A stretch of 64,000 bases of DNA, taken from NCBI GenBank assembly GCA_964420035.1, contig CAYQQR010000021.1:1-64000 (forward strand), in the 5' to 3' direction. The translations under genes were made by a program, and so were the position numbers. Position 1 is the first letter of the stretch. Each line of letters starts with the position of its first letter. Positions 53,725-62,933 of the stretch are shown in pieces. The stretch comes from CAYQQR01 sp964420035 (GTDB lineage Bacteria; Bacteroidota; Bacteroidia; Bacteroidales; SM23-62). The notes beneath the pieces are model-generated. The model saw nothing but the letters and a program-made list of their open reading frames with translations. It ran no database searches and was not told where the DNA came from.

Positions 53725-55413
53725 ATGCTGAAGTACTGGATTGCAAGTTTAGGATTGGGCTTTCTGTTGGTTTCTTTGAAGGCCCAGGACCGTATCACGG
53801 GCAGAAACTTCGCCTCCCGCGGCGAGGTTATCGCGGCGCGTGGAATGGCAGCCACCAGTCAGCCCCTGGCCACCCAGGTTGCACTGGATATATTAAAGGC
53901 TGGAGGGAGTGCCGTGGATGCGGCCATTGCTGCCAATGCCATGCTGGGTTTGGTGGAACCCACCGGTTGCGGGATCGGGGGAGACCTCTTTGCCATCGTA
54001 TGGGACGCGAAAACCGAAAAGCTTTATGGCTTGAATGCATCTGGTCGTTCTCCCCGGAATCTGACCCTGGAATATTTCATTCAGCAGGGCTATGAAAAGA
54101 TCCCGGCTTACGGGCCCCTTCCTGTTTCGGTTCCCGGCTGCGTGGATGGTTGGTTCGAATTGCACAATAAATTCGGAAAACTGGATATGGAACAGGTACT
54201 TGCACCGGCCATACAATATGCGCGTGAGGGATTTCCGGTTTCGGAGCTGATCGCCTATTACATGCGCCTGAGTTCATACCGGCTGCGAGAATATCCGGGT
54301 TTCAGGGAAACTTACATGCCCGGGGGCAAAACAGCAGAAAAGGGTGAGATCTTTAAAAATCCTTTTCTGGCAGATACTTATGAGCGGCTGGCACAGGAGG
54401 GGCGGGACATTTTTTATAAAGGAGTGCTTGCCCGCGTTATTGCCGGGCACGTGCAGGAACAGGGAGGTTTTCTGAGCTATGAGGACATGGCCGCTCACCA
54501 CTCGGAGTGGGTCGAGCCGGTTTCCACCACCTACCGGGGCTGTGAAGTCTGGGAGTTGCCACCCAACGGTCAGGGTATTGCTGCCCTTCAGATTTTGAAT
54601 ATCCTGGAGGGATACGACATTGCATCCATGGGTTTTGGCAGTGCGGAGTACATCCATCATTTTGTGGAGGCCAAGAAGCTGGCTTACGAGGACCGGGCAA
54701 AATATTATGCCGACCCGGCATTCAATGAGCTACCTGTAAAGGAGCTGATCTCAAAGGGATATGCGGATAAAAGAAGAACTTTAATCGGGGACCGTGCTGC
54801 CTATTCATATCCGGCAGGAAAATTGGATCATGGAGAAACCATTTACCTGACCACTGCCGATAAAGAGGGGAACATGGTTTCTTTGATACAAAGCAATTAC
54901 AGGGGTATGGGCTCAGGGATAATCCCGGATCAACTGGGATTCATTTTGCAGGACCGCGGAGAGTTGTTCAGTCTGGAAGATGGACATTACAATGTCTATG
55001 AACCCGGGAAAAGGCCTTTTCATACGATCATTCCCTGTTTCGTCACGCGTGATGGCAAGCCGTGGATGAGTTTTGGGGTCATGGGGGGCGGCATGCAGCC
55101 CCAGGGACATGTACAGGTCCTGGTGAATATGATCGATTTTGGGATGCATTTGCAGGAAGCGGGGGATGCGCCCAGGATACATCACGTAGGTTCTTCGCAA
55201 CCCACGGGCGGGAAGATGAACGATGGAGGCTGGGTGCAGCTGGAAAGCGGTATCGACTATGAGGTTATCCGGGAACTCATGAAACGGGGTCACCGGATCA
55301 AATTTGACCTGGGTGGATACGGGGGATACCAGGCCATTATGTTTGATGCCAAAGAGGGCGTGTACTACGGGGCTTCGGAGTCGAGAAAGGATGGTATGGC
55401 CGCGGGGTACTAG
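53725..55413 (+). CDS. ggt: Gamma-glutamyltransferase
   Basis: 562 residues with a signal peptide (about 1-20). The Ntn-hydrolase maturation site aligns at GETIYLTTADKEGN, where Thr372 takes the place of the autocatalytic nucleophile. Glycine-rich segments GMGSGIIPD and GVMGGGMQPQGH match the substrate and oxyanion region. It cleaves gamma-glutamyl bonds of glutathione and related peptides in the periplasm. Confidence 0.93.
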   Translation: MLKYWIASLGLGFLLVSLKAQDRITGRNFASRGEVIAARGMAATSQPLATQVALDILKAGGSAVDAAIAANAMLGLVEPTGCGIGGDLFAIVWDAKTEKLYGLNASGRSPRNLTLEYFIQQGYEKIPAYGPLPVSVPGCVDGWFELHNKFGKLDMEQVLAPAIQYAREGFPVSELIAYYMRLSSYRLREYPGFRETYMPGGKTAEKGEIFKNPFLADTYERLAQEGRDIFYKGVLARVIAGHVQEQGGFLSYEDMAAHHSEWVEPVSTTYRGCEVWELPPNGQGIAALQILNILEGYDIASMGFGSAEYIHHFVEAKKLAYEDRAKYYADPAFNELPVKELISKGYADKRRTLIGDRAAYSYPAGKLDHGETIYLTTADKEGNMVSLIQSNYRGMGSGIIPDQLGFILQDRGELFSLEDGHYNVYEPGKRPFHTIIPCFVTRDGKPWMSFGVMGGGMQPQGHVQVLVNMIDFGMHLQEAGDAPRIHHVGSSQPTGGKMNDGGWVQLESGIDYEVIRELMKRGHRIKFDLGGYGGYQAIMFDAKEGVYYGASESRKDGMAAGY

Positions 55414-55454
55414 CCACTGGTTTCTGGCTACTGGTTTCTGGTTTCCTGACCAGA

Positions 55455-56078
55455 CTATTCTTCTTTTTTCTTTTCTGAAGATTTCTTGGTGTCCGCCTTG
55501 GGTTCTTCCTTTAAAGCTTCGGTTGCTGGTTTCTCCTTCTTGCCGGAAGTATCTTCTTTCTTTGCTTCCTCTTTCTTTACTTCTGGTTTCTCTTTTTTAC
55601 TGCCGCTGCCTCCTGCCGCTACCTCCTTGTCCTCCGTAGACTTGGCGGAGGAGGATTTCTTTGCCTTTTCTTTCTCAGGTTCTTCTTTTTTGGTTTCCTC
55701 TTTTTTCGCTTCCTCTTCCTTCACCTCTGTTTGCTTATCCTCCGCTTTCTCTTTTTTATCTGCTACTTTCTCTTTCTTACTGCCGCTGCCTTTTGCCACT
55801 GCCTCCTTGTCCTCCGAAGCCTTGGCGGAGGAGGGCTTTTCCTTTGCAGCCTTGGAAATAGTTGTTGCTTCTTCTTTCTGTACAGCTGCTTCCTGAGCTT
55901 TGGCTTTTTCCTGGGCTTTTTCTTCTTTCTTGGGTTCCGGTTTCTTATGTTCCTGTTTGGCCTTAGGTTTTTCAGGAGCAGGAACCTGGTGGTCTTTTTT
56001 CTTTTTGCGCGGGCGGGTTTTACCATAGGTCCCGGCAAACAATTTTCCCCGTCTGGTCTTGATATCGCCTTTTCCCAT
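55455..56078 (-). CDS. Ribosomal protein THX with long Lys/Glu tail
   Basis: 207 residues. Residues 1-28 match the bTHX core of Bacteroidota small subunits (GKGDIKTRRGKLFAGTYGK then RPRKKKK). The other 180 residues are low-complexity Lys/Glu/Ala. Within the tail two copies of a 23-residue unit, at 82-104 and 142-164, contain SSAKASED/SSAKSTED followed by GSGSKKEK; at the DNA level each carries a cctccg/cggagg palindrome. Usual THX is only about 25-60 residues, so the tail is a clear oddity. It may be a true tail or an expansion through palindromic repeats. Confidence 0.8.
   Translation of the reverse strand: MGKGDIKTRRGKLFAGTYGKTRPRKKKKDHQVPAPEKPKAKQEHKKPEPKKEEKAQEKAKAQEAAVQKEEATTISKAAKEKPSSAKASEDKEAVAKGSGSKKEKVADKKEKAEDKQTEVKEEEAKKEETKKEEPEKEKAKKSSSAKSTEDKEVAAGGSGSKKEKPEVKKEEAKKEDTSGKKEKPATEALKEEPKADTKKSSEKKKEE
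55630..55652. repeat. Palindrome in THX tail, copy 1
   Basis: tcctccg (55630-55636) and cggagga (55646-55652) flank tagacttgg. Translated in frame. Confidence 0.7.
55810..55832. repeat. Palindrome in THX tail, copy 2
   Basis: tcctccg (55810-55816) and cggagga (55826-55832) flank aagccttgg. Translated in frame; the flanks match copy 1 over about 50 bp. Confidence 0.7.
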
Positions 56079-56188
56079 AATATTTTCTGTTAAGTGATTC
56101 TGAAAAGAAGCCTAAAGATAAGAATTATCACCCAATCTCAGAATCACTCGATCACCCGATCGTTAAAATAAAAAATCAATAAATCAAT

Positions 56189-57787
56189 TTACCACCCCGG
56201 ATTTTGTTCCAGCTTACCCCCGTTGATATCTATTTCAGCACGGGGGATGGGCATAAATTCATGCCGCCCGGAAATAAAATCCTGGATATAATCAGACGGG
56301 TTCGCCCAGTCATCCTCACCGGGAACATCATCAGAAGGGTCGATGTCGTAGGCTCCCGACCAGCGGATCAGGTCAAAGACCCTCAGGCATTCGAAACAAA
56401 ATTCAATGGAGCGCTCAACGATGATATCATCCTTGGTGATGTTGGTTTTAGCGGGCATTCCGGCTCTTTCCCTGATCATATTGAAATACTGGTCGGCTTC
56501 GTTCTGGTTATCCAACTGCAATGCTGCTTCTGCATACATCATTAAAACATCGGCATAACGGATTATCCGCCAGTTGTTGGGGTCCACATAGGGAGCGGAT
56601 TCATAGTTATAGACCGGAAAGCAATACTTCTTCAGTCCGTAGCCTTCCCAGTAATTGGCATTGGAGTGGACCTTCCAGTCATAATAGACAGGATCCGCAT
56701 CCGTGGGAGCTTTAAAATATTCCAGGCTGTCCCCGTCCAGGTAAATACTGGCATAGAACCGGGGATCCCTGTTCATTCCCGTAGGATGCGTGGTCGTCGT
56801 TTCAAATTGTTCGGCGAAATCGGCCGTGGGCACCACATTTCTCCATCCCGTGATCCCGAAGTAGGTGCTGTAAACCGATCCATTGCATCCGTAACCGGGA
56901 ATATATCGGTTCCAATAGGTCTGGTCGTTGTTGTTCTGAACCTCGAGAACCGATTCCTGGTTGTTTTCTGCAATATAGGTGTTGCCGGCAAAGGTGGCCA
57001 GGTTCAGGGCTGTGAAATTACACAGGTAGGCTTTTATGTAATCGCTGGAATCATTACCCCGAGGCATGCTCAGTGAATACACCCCCAGGTCGATTACTTC
57101 TCCCAAATAGTAATAGGCAGAGTCCCATTTTTGCTGGTAGAGGTAGAATTTTCCCAGTTGTGCCAGGGCGGCTCCGCGGGTTGCCCGGCCCAGATCATCC
57201 GGGCCGTAAGTCACCGGTAAGAGACTGGCTGCTTCCAGCAAATCAGCGGGAATGACATTATAAAATTCTTCCCTCGGGGAATTGGCATACTGGGTTTCCG
57301 GGGGATCATTGAGCACGTCTTCCAGGACCAGCGGAGGTTCCTTAAAGATGATGGTAGCGTAAAAATTATAAAGGCCCCTTAAAAACAAAGCCTCGCCGCG
57401 TAAACGGTCCTTAAGATTTTCGTCCATTTTAATACCGGGCAGTTCGAGCAGTATTTTATTGCAGGCCGCAATGCCCCTGTAGATGTATGTCCACATGGCC
57501 TGTACACGGCCGTCGCTGGCATCGAAGGTCATTCGTTCATAAACGGCATTTTCATGTATGCTATGATCGCTCATGGCGTAATAAAGAAATTGCAGATCGA
57601 CACCATACAAACCGGCACCTTTAATGCCATCATAACAAGAAGTTATCGCTGCTATGGCTTCTTCCTCGCTGTTAAAGGCATTACTTTCCGCAATGGCACT
57701 TTTTTGCTCTATGTCCAGAAAATCCTCAGAGCAGGCAGAAAAAGCAAGCAGCAAAACAAAACTGATTATATAACTGATATTTTTCAT
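56189..57787 (-). CDS. SusD/RagB nutrient-binding lipoprotein
   Basis: 532 residues. Lipobox LAFSACSE with Cys19; a TPR-like helical core with SusD motifs (FLRGLYNFYATIIFKEPPLV, RYADVLMMYAEAALQL, RERAGMPAKTN, ECLRVFDLIRW) and the C-terminal RHEFMPIPRAEIDINGGKLEQNPGW. It binds the nutrient at the cell surface and closes the SusC channel. Confidence 0.95.
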   Translation of the reverse strand: MKNISYIISFVLLLAFSACSEDFLDIEQKSAIAESNAFNSEEEAIAAITSCYDGIKGAGLYGVDLQFLYYAMSDHSIHENAVYERMTFDASDGRVQAMWTYIYRGIAACNKILLELPGIKMDENLKDRLRGEALFLRGLYNFYATIIFKEPPLVLEDVLNDPPETQYANSPREEFYNVIPADLLEAASLLPVTYGPDDLGRATRGAALAQLGKFYLYQQKWDSAYYYLGEVIDLGVYSLSMPRGNDSSDYIKAYLCNFTALNLATFAGNTYIAENNQESVLEVQNNNDQTYWNRYIPGYGCNGSVYSTYFGITGWRNVVPTADFAEQFETTTTHPTGMNRDPRFYASIYLDGDSLEYFKAPTDADPVYYDWKVHSNANYWEGYGLKKYCFPVYNYESAPYVDPNNWRIIRYADVLMMYAEAALQLDNQNEADQYFNMIRERAGMPAKTNITKDDIIVERSIEFCFECLRVFDLIRWSGAYDIDPSDDVPGEDDWANPSDYIQDFISGRHEFMPIPRAEIDINGGKLEQNPGW

Positions 57788-57806
57788 TGTTCCTGTTTTT
57801 ATGTCA

Positions 57807-60800
57807 TTAGTAGGTCACGCGCAGACCGAATACAAAAGTTCCGGGTACGGGATAACCGCCTGTATCGATGTTGGAAGCAAGCGGACTGGCTCCTCCTGCC
57901 TCCGGATCCAACCCGGAATAGTTGTTGAAAACAAATCCAAGGTTGTTGGCAGATAAATAGAGGTTAACACCCGTCATCCTGAATTTCTGAGCGATTCTCC
58001 GGGGCACGGAATAGGAAAGTTGTATATCCTGAATCCTCAAAAATGAGGCATCTTCCAGGAACCATGTGGCATTCCTGGAATTCAGGTTCGGGTCCAGGGT
58101 GGCCACCCGTGTGTATTCATTCGTTGGATTGCTTGGGAACCAGGCATTTTCGATCACCGAATTCAGCTTGTTGATATCCCGGTTGCTGGCATCGGTTCCA
58201 ATGGCAATCCGTTCGTTTACCTGGTTGTACACATCCATATTCTGCATACCGTTCAGGAAGATATACAGCGACAGGTTCTTCCGGCGGATATTAAAGTTCA
58301 GGCCGTATACAAAGTCCGGGATGGGCTTACCGATAAGGGTCCGGTCGGCATCATCAATGCGGCCGTCCTTGTTAAGGTCCTTAAAACGGATATCACCCGG
58401 GGTAGTTTTGTTGGTCTGGAAGGCATGACCCACCAGGGTATAATTACCGTCTCCATCGGTGATCAAATTATCGTTCTCATCCCGGAGGAAATCATCTTCC
58501 TGGAAGATACCCTCGGCAACCCATCCGTAGAAGGCCCCGATGGGATGTCCCACCTCTGTACTGGTAACATCCTGGGTGATGGGCCGGTCCTCGGCCAGCT
58601 TCTGGACCTCATTGTTGATGGTTGTCAGGGTGAGCCCTACGGAATAATCAAAGGGCCCGACCTTATTCTTATGCAACAAACTCAGGTCCAATCCTTTGTT
58701 AACCACGTTACCCAGGTTCACCCAGGGTTGGGCCGCGGTGGCATGGCGGCCGAGAACACGGGAGATGGGCCGGCGAACCAGCATCTTTTGCTGATCCTTA
58801 ACGTAATACTCGGCACTAAGCTGAATCCTGTTGTTAAAAGCAAACAAGTCTACCCCGAAATTGGTCATAATGGTTTCCTCCCATTGTATGAAAGGATTGG
58901 CAAAACTGGCGTAAATCCGGTTTCCCAGGTAAGTCTGCTGGTTCGCTCCAAAGACATACTGACTGTTTTTCGGGGGGTCCATGGAGTTGATCCACACATA
59001 GTTGTTAAAATTCTCATTCCCTGTGATACCCCAACCTAAACGCACTTTGAGCATATTGATCTCTTCAACATTTTGAAGAAAATCCTCATTGAGTTTCCAG
59101 CCGATAGAACCGGAGGGGAACCATCCGAAGCGGTTCTCGGGACCGAAGCGGGTGGACCCGTCATGCCGCAGGTTGGCTGTAAGCAAGTATTTGCCTTTAT
59201 AATCATAACTCACCCTGAAGAACTGGGAAAGGATACGGTGATCTCCTTCACCCCCGCTCATGGAATTCAGTATCTGGGCCTGGGAGAGCACCACCACCTC
59301 GGGGTCGGAAAAGTCGTTCCCTGTGGCACTGAAGCTTTCGCTGTGCCACGACTGGGCCGAATAGCCCGCCATTCCCAGTACGTTGTGGCCATTGAAATCA
59401 CGGCTGTAAGTCAGATAGGTCTCACCCAGCCACATCAGCAATTCGTTGGAGCTCTGGGACCGGGTGCTTATCGGGTTGCTCCGGTTACCGATGTTTCCCA
59501 ATACGTATTGCGGTATGAATGTGGATGTGGTGGTATGGGCCTTTTCAAAACCCAGGTTGGCTCTGAAAATCAGGCCCCGCGTAATCCTGTAGTTGGCGTT
59601 CACATTACCGAAAACAGAAAGGTTGTTCTGGTAGTAGTCACGCAACTCCGATTCTGCAATGGGGTTTGAACGGTCGTTGTTCCCAGTAATCGAGTCGGTC
59701 GGACCTGCATAACCCAGACCTTTTTTGGCCAGGGGTTCGTAAATCTTCATAAAGGGGGAGGGATCGATGGCAGAATTGAAATTCCCCCCCGAACCTTCCG
59801 AACGGCGGTAACGGGTTACAAAACTCTCCCCGATATTCAGGCGGTCGGTGACTTTAAAGTCGGAGTTTATTCTTAGTACATAGCGGTCGTAACGGCTGTA
59901 GTTAATATTACCTTCCCCCGTAAAATAGTTTCCGGAAATGCTGTAGGTGGCATTGTCGTTTCCTCCGGAGAGGCGCAGATGGTAATTCTGTTCCCAGGCA
60001 GGATGTACCATCTCATCCTGCCAGTCGGTGTTCGTATTGTGGGTGGCGATCACCGAATCAGAATAGGCAATGGGCTTCTCGACCCCGGCGGTATGGGCAT
60101 AAGCGCTGTCAATCCAGAGCTTGTAATTTTCTGCATCCATCAGGTCCAGCCTTCCGGGCAGATTAACCCGCCGCGTCTGCATTTCAAAGGTGACCGTAGT
60201 TTTCCCGGCCTGTCCTTTCTTGGTCTCGACAAGGATCACCCCGTTGGCACCGCGTGCACCGTAAATAGCCGATGCGGAAGCATCTTTCAATACCTGGAAA
60301 GACTCGATGTCATCCGGGTCGATGGAATTCAGATCACCCCCCGGCACCCCATCCACGACGATCAGGGGATCGGGATTGGCATTTATGGAACCGATTCCCC
60401 GGATGCGGATGGTTGCATTGGACCCCGGCTCTCCGCCGGTTTGTTTGACATAAACACCAGAGGCTTTACCCTGAAGGGCCTTACTCAGACTGATGGCATT
60501 GGACCGTTCAAGGTCGCCTGCACTGACGACAGTGACGGCCCCGGTAAGATCTTCTTTCTTCTGGGTGCCGTAGCCGATGACGACGATCTCATCGAGTTCC
60601 GTGACCTCGGGATCCAGTGTTACATCGACCACGGACCGGTTGCCCACCTCAATTTCCTGGGTTTCCAATCCTATAAAGGAAAATACCAGAACATCATCCG
60701 GGCTGCCGACCTGGATGGAGTATTGTCCATCAACGTCGGTGATGGTCCCCCGTGTGGTCCCTTTGATCTGTACCGTACCCCCTACCAGGGGCTGGCCGTT

Positions 60801-60923
60801 GGAACCGTCGGTAACCGTCCCGGTGACGGTTCTTTCCTGGGCCGCTGCTGTGTGGGTAAAACAGATGAGCAGTGTTGCAAGCACCAGGAACCTGACGATA
60901 AAATTCATTTGATAGATTCGCAT
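57807..60923 (-). CDS. SusC/RagA TonB-dependent outer-membrane receptor
   Basis: 1038 residues. A signal peptide ends near AAAQ, then a CarboxypepD_reg-like domain (RTVTGTVTDGSNGQPLVGGTVQIKGT), a TonB box-like strand (EIVVIGYGTQKKEDLTGAV), a plug domain (DPLIVVDGVPGGDLNSIDPDDIESFQVLKDASASAIYGARGANG, the SusC signature) and a 22-strand barrel. An in-frame ATG at 60908 is equally good. It imports an oligosaccharide or peptide with the SusD partner 19 bp downstream. No glycan enzymes or regulator are next to it. Confidence 0.96.
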   Translation of the reverse strand: MRIYQMNFIVRFLVLATLLICFTHTAAAQERTVTGTVTDGSNGQPLVGGTVQIKGTTRGTITDVDGQYSIQVGSPDDVLVFSFIGLETQEIEVGNRSVVDVTLDPEVTELDEIVVIGYGTQKKEDLTGAVTVVSAGDLERSNAISLSKALQGKASGVYVKQTGGEPGSNATIRIRGIGSINANPDPLIVVDGVPGGDLNSIDPDDIESFQVLKDASASAIYGARGANGVILVETKKGQAGKTTVTFEMQTRRVNLPGRLDLMDAENYKLWIDSAYAHTAGVEKPIAYSDSVIATHNTNTDWQDEMVHPAWEQNYHLRLSGGNDNATYSISGNYFTGEGNINYSRYDRYVLRINSDFKVTDRLNIGESFVTRYRRSEGSGGNFNSAIDPSPFMKIYEPLAKKGLGYAGPTDSITGNNDRSNPIAESELRDYYQNNLSVFGNVNANYRITRGLIFRANLGFEKAHTTTSTFIPQYVLGNIGNRSNPISTRSQSSNELLMWLGETYLTYSRDFNGHNVLGMAGYSAQSWHSESFSATGNDFSDPEVVVLSQAQILNSMSGGEGDHRILSQFFRVSYDYKGKYLLTANLRHDGSTRFGPENRFGWFPSGSIGWKLNEDFLQNVEEINMLKVRLGWGITGNENFNNYVWINSMDPPKNSQYVFGANQQTYLGNRIYASFANPFIQWEETIMTNFGVDLFAFNNRIQLSAEYYVKDQQKMLVRRPISRVLGRHATAAQPWVNLGNVVNKGLDLSLLHKNKVGPFDYSVGLTLTTINNEVQKLAEDRPITQDVTSTEVGHPIGAFYGWVAEGIFQEDDFLRDENDNLITDGDGNYTLVGHAFQTNKTTPGDIRFKDLNKDGRIDDADRTLIGKPIPDFVYGLNFNIRRKNLSLYIFLNGMQNMDVYNQVNERIAIGTDASNRDINKLNSVIENAWFPSNPTNEYTRVATLDPNLNSRNATWFLEDASFLRIQDIQLSYSVPRRIAQKFRMTGVNLYLSANNLGFVFNNYSGLDPEAGGASPLASNIDTGGYPVPGTFVFGLRVTY

Positions 60924-61119
60924 AGGTTAGCAGTTAGTATGTTAGGAATATGTGACTCGTGAGGTAAAACCGGGAAGACCGGTACAACTGATTAATGTAC
61001 ACCTGCCGGCTGCAGTTCACTTATTAACATATGTAAATCAAGTTTATTCAGCCTGAATTTATAATTATTCCAAATAAAAAATTGCCTGAGGGCAGCTTAG
61101 AGAACTGTTAAATTTGGAT

Positions 61120-61613
61120 TCAGGGTACCACGATCTTCCCTTTTCTGATATATCCGTCTCCGGAATACAAAGTAAAAAGACATAATCCTTTTAGTAAGTA
61201 ATAGGGATCCAATTTTCATCTCTCTCCCTGCCGGATCTTTTCCTCAATCAGTAACCGGCCGCTTCCGGATTCATATACCTCAATACTGCCACCCTGGTAT
61301 TGATTTGTTAACGCCGATCAGCAGGGAGACCAGGTTAAAGCCTGTTGGATAGACTGCGTTGAGGTGCAGCTGCAGGTCAAAGGTTCTCCAGCCCGTCGTA
61401 GCGATGATCTGAAGGATATCCACCTTGTATCCCCATTCTTCAAGCCTGGATGCAAGCTGAACCGGCCAGGGTTCATCAACGCCGGCACTTTCTCCTGTGG
61501 TGCAGGAATCTCCCCAGGGCCAGGTACCTGAAGGGATTTGGGAGCTTCAAAGATTGAGCCTGCAGAACCGGAGCATTGAGCAGCAATAAAATGTACAACC
61601 CAATTCTGGTCAT
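61120..61613 (-). pseudogene. Decayed relic: SGNH hydrolase start fused to T9SS sorting-domain end
   Basis: From ATG 61613: a signal peptide (MTRIGLYILLLLNAPVLQAQ), FRYLALG, then an extra base near 61511 shifts the frame exactly before the catalytic GDS block (GDSCTTGES in the other frame), followed by PWPVQLASRLEEWGYKVDIL and LIGVN. A second single-base insertion near 61304-61306 shifts again. The next frame reads IEVYESGSGRLLIEEKIRQGER, an in-frame TGA (61216-61218), then KGLCLFTLYSGDGYIRKGKIVVP and stop (61120-61122), which is the end of a T9SS sorting domain. The middle of the hydrolase is missing. Confidence 0.7.
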
Positions 61614-61626
61614 GGCGCAAGAATTT

Positions 61627-62475
61627 TTAGCCAACCGGAGAGGTTCCGACAAAGACCAGATATTGGCGGCGCTTCCGGAACAAATAGCGGATCCAGGCCA
61701 CGTTGATGGTGTAGAAGACCGTATACAATGATTCACGCAGCCAGCCAGAGGATTTGGATTCCCTGATCCACTGCTTGTAATTTTTGAATCCCCGCACCAC
61801 ACGGTCGGTGATATTGATACTGCCCTGAAGTTTAAGTCTGGAGTTGTTAAAATATTCCATATACCGGTCGAAGGACCAGTGGTGAAGGACCATCTTTCTT
61901 TTCCAGAGTTTCCTGATACCGGTCCCTTTAGTGCGCTTGGTGGTAACCAGGTCGGCAACGAGGAATTTACCCCCGGGCTTTAAAACGCGATAGACCTGTT
62001 CCATAAATGCTTCCTTGTCCGGATAGTGGAATGCGGATTCTATACTCAGGACCACATCTATTGAATCCGATGGTATATGCTCGAGTTTTTGGGCGTCATC
62101 CACCATAAACCGCATGTTCTCGATTTTGCGAATCTTAAGTTGATCGTTGGCGATCTGGATGTTTTCCCGGTTCAGGTCGATACCGTAAGCGAAAGCCGGT
62201 TTTGCCTTTTCATGGATGTATTTCAGCTGCACTCCGTTTCCGCAGCCAATTTCAAGCAAGGTCTTTTGTTCCAGTTCTCCCAGAAGTGAAATGCAGTAAT
62301 CGGTTAAGTTTGCCTGGGATTTGTAGAAAGTATCATTTTGTGCTCCTTCCATAGGATAATGGAGCATGGTGTACTCCCCGTTCAGTCTTTTCAGGGTACT
62401 GTTCATTGCACTGTAAAAACGACCGGTAGATGTACCCGATTCAACAAGTCTGACAAATAGTTTGATAAGATTCAT
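61627..62475 (-). CDS. Class I SAM-dependent methyltransferase
   Basis: 282 residues. SAM motif I LLEIGCGNG at 73-81, a post-I acidic residue (YGIDLNRENI), then VVLSIESAFHYPDKEAFMEQVYRVLKPGGKFLVADL, as in UbiE/sterol-type methyltransferases. The C-terminus is basic and hydrophobic (IRYLFRKRRQYLVFVG), perhaps membrane-associated. The substrate is unknown. Relics flank it on both sides. Confidence 0.87.
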   Translation of the reverse strand: MNLIKLFVRLVESGTSTGRFYSAMNSTLKRLNGEYTMLHYPMEGAQNDTFYKSQANLTDYCISLLGELEQKTLLEIGCGNGVQLKYIHEKAKPAFAYGIDLNRENIQIANDQLKIRKIENMRFMVDDAQKLEHIPSDSIDVVLSIESAFHYPDKEAFMEQVYRVLKPGGKFLVADLVTTKRTKGTGIRKLWKRKMVLHHWSFDRYMEYFNNSRLKLQGSINITDRVVRGFKNYKQWIRESKSSGWLRESLYTVFYTINVAWIRYLFRKRRQYLVFVGTSPVG

Positions 62476-62933
62476 AAAAAAAAGGAATTTTTACTCTTGC
62501 AGGTAAGAATGGCTTTTTCAGGATTTTTTAGGCTTGCAAGGTATTAAATTAAAACGAAATGAAAACATTCAGGTTTGAAAACCAAGCGAGATCTGTTGAT
62601 TCGCATCTGGCAATAAAGGGATCATAAGATATAATCTGTAGAAAGGAAATTGGATTTGTTTATTCCTTTTGAATAATTTTTTCACCCAGCCTGAATTCCG
62701 AAGGTATCTTGTCAACTGCGGGGAAAATATCCCTGAATCTGTTTGATTCGGTCATAGTTAATTTTTTTGTTGCGAAAAAATAAAAATACAAATAAAAAGA
62801 TTTCCATTATCTCAATCAGAATCCCCATAATGCCGGGTAATATGAAATTTATTGCTAAATTAAATCCGACAAAATCTGCAATGATTCAATAAATGTGGCT
62901 ATTAACACTCTTTTCCATTAAAATTTAAGGATT
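62476..62933. other. Gene-poor AT-rich gap
   Basis: Contains only the possible relic at 62660-62755. I see no clear -7 box for cydA. Nothing else recognisable. Confidence 0.6.
62660..62755 (-). pseudogene. Short relic resembling the start of an NADP-dependent aldehyde dehydrogenase
   Basis: A 31-codon frame, MTESNRFRDIFPAVDKIPSE then FRLGEKIIQKE and TAA. The pattern DIFP..D.IPSEFRL....Q.E resembles, from memory, the first residues of the GapN-like glyceraldehyde-3-phosphate dehydrogenase of Bacteroidota. No further part of such a gene follows. It could also be a chance small frame. Confidence 0.35.

Noticed and set aside
55486..55896. Ser/Phe-rich plus-strand frame over the THX gene
   Set aside because: Complement of Lys/Glu repeats; no real-protein features.
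60924..61119. Riboswitch or regulatory RNA upstream of SusC
   Set aside because: No recognisable motif or stable conserved structure could be seen by eye.
61318..61620. 100-codon hypothetical gene
   Set aside because: It is one frame of the decayed SGNH relic; the true start reads in another frame as a signal peptide.
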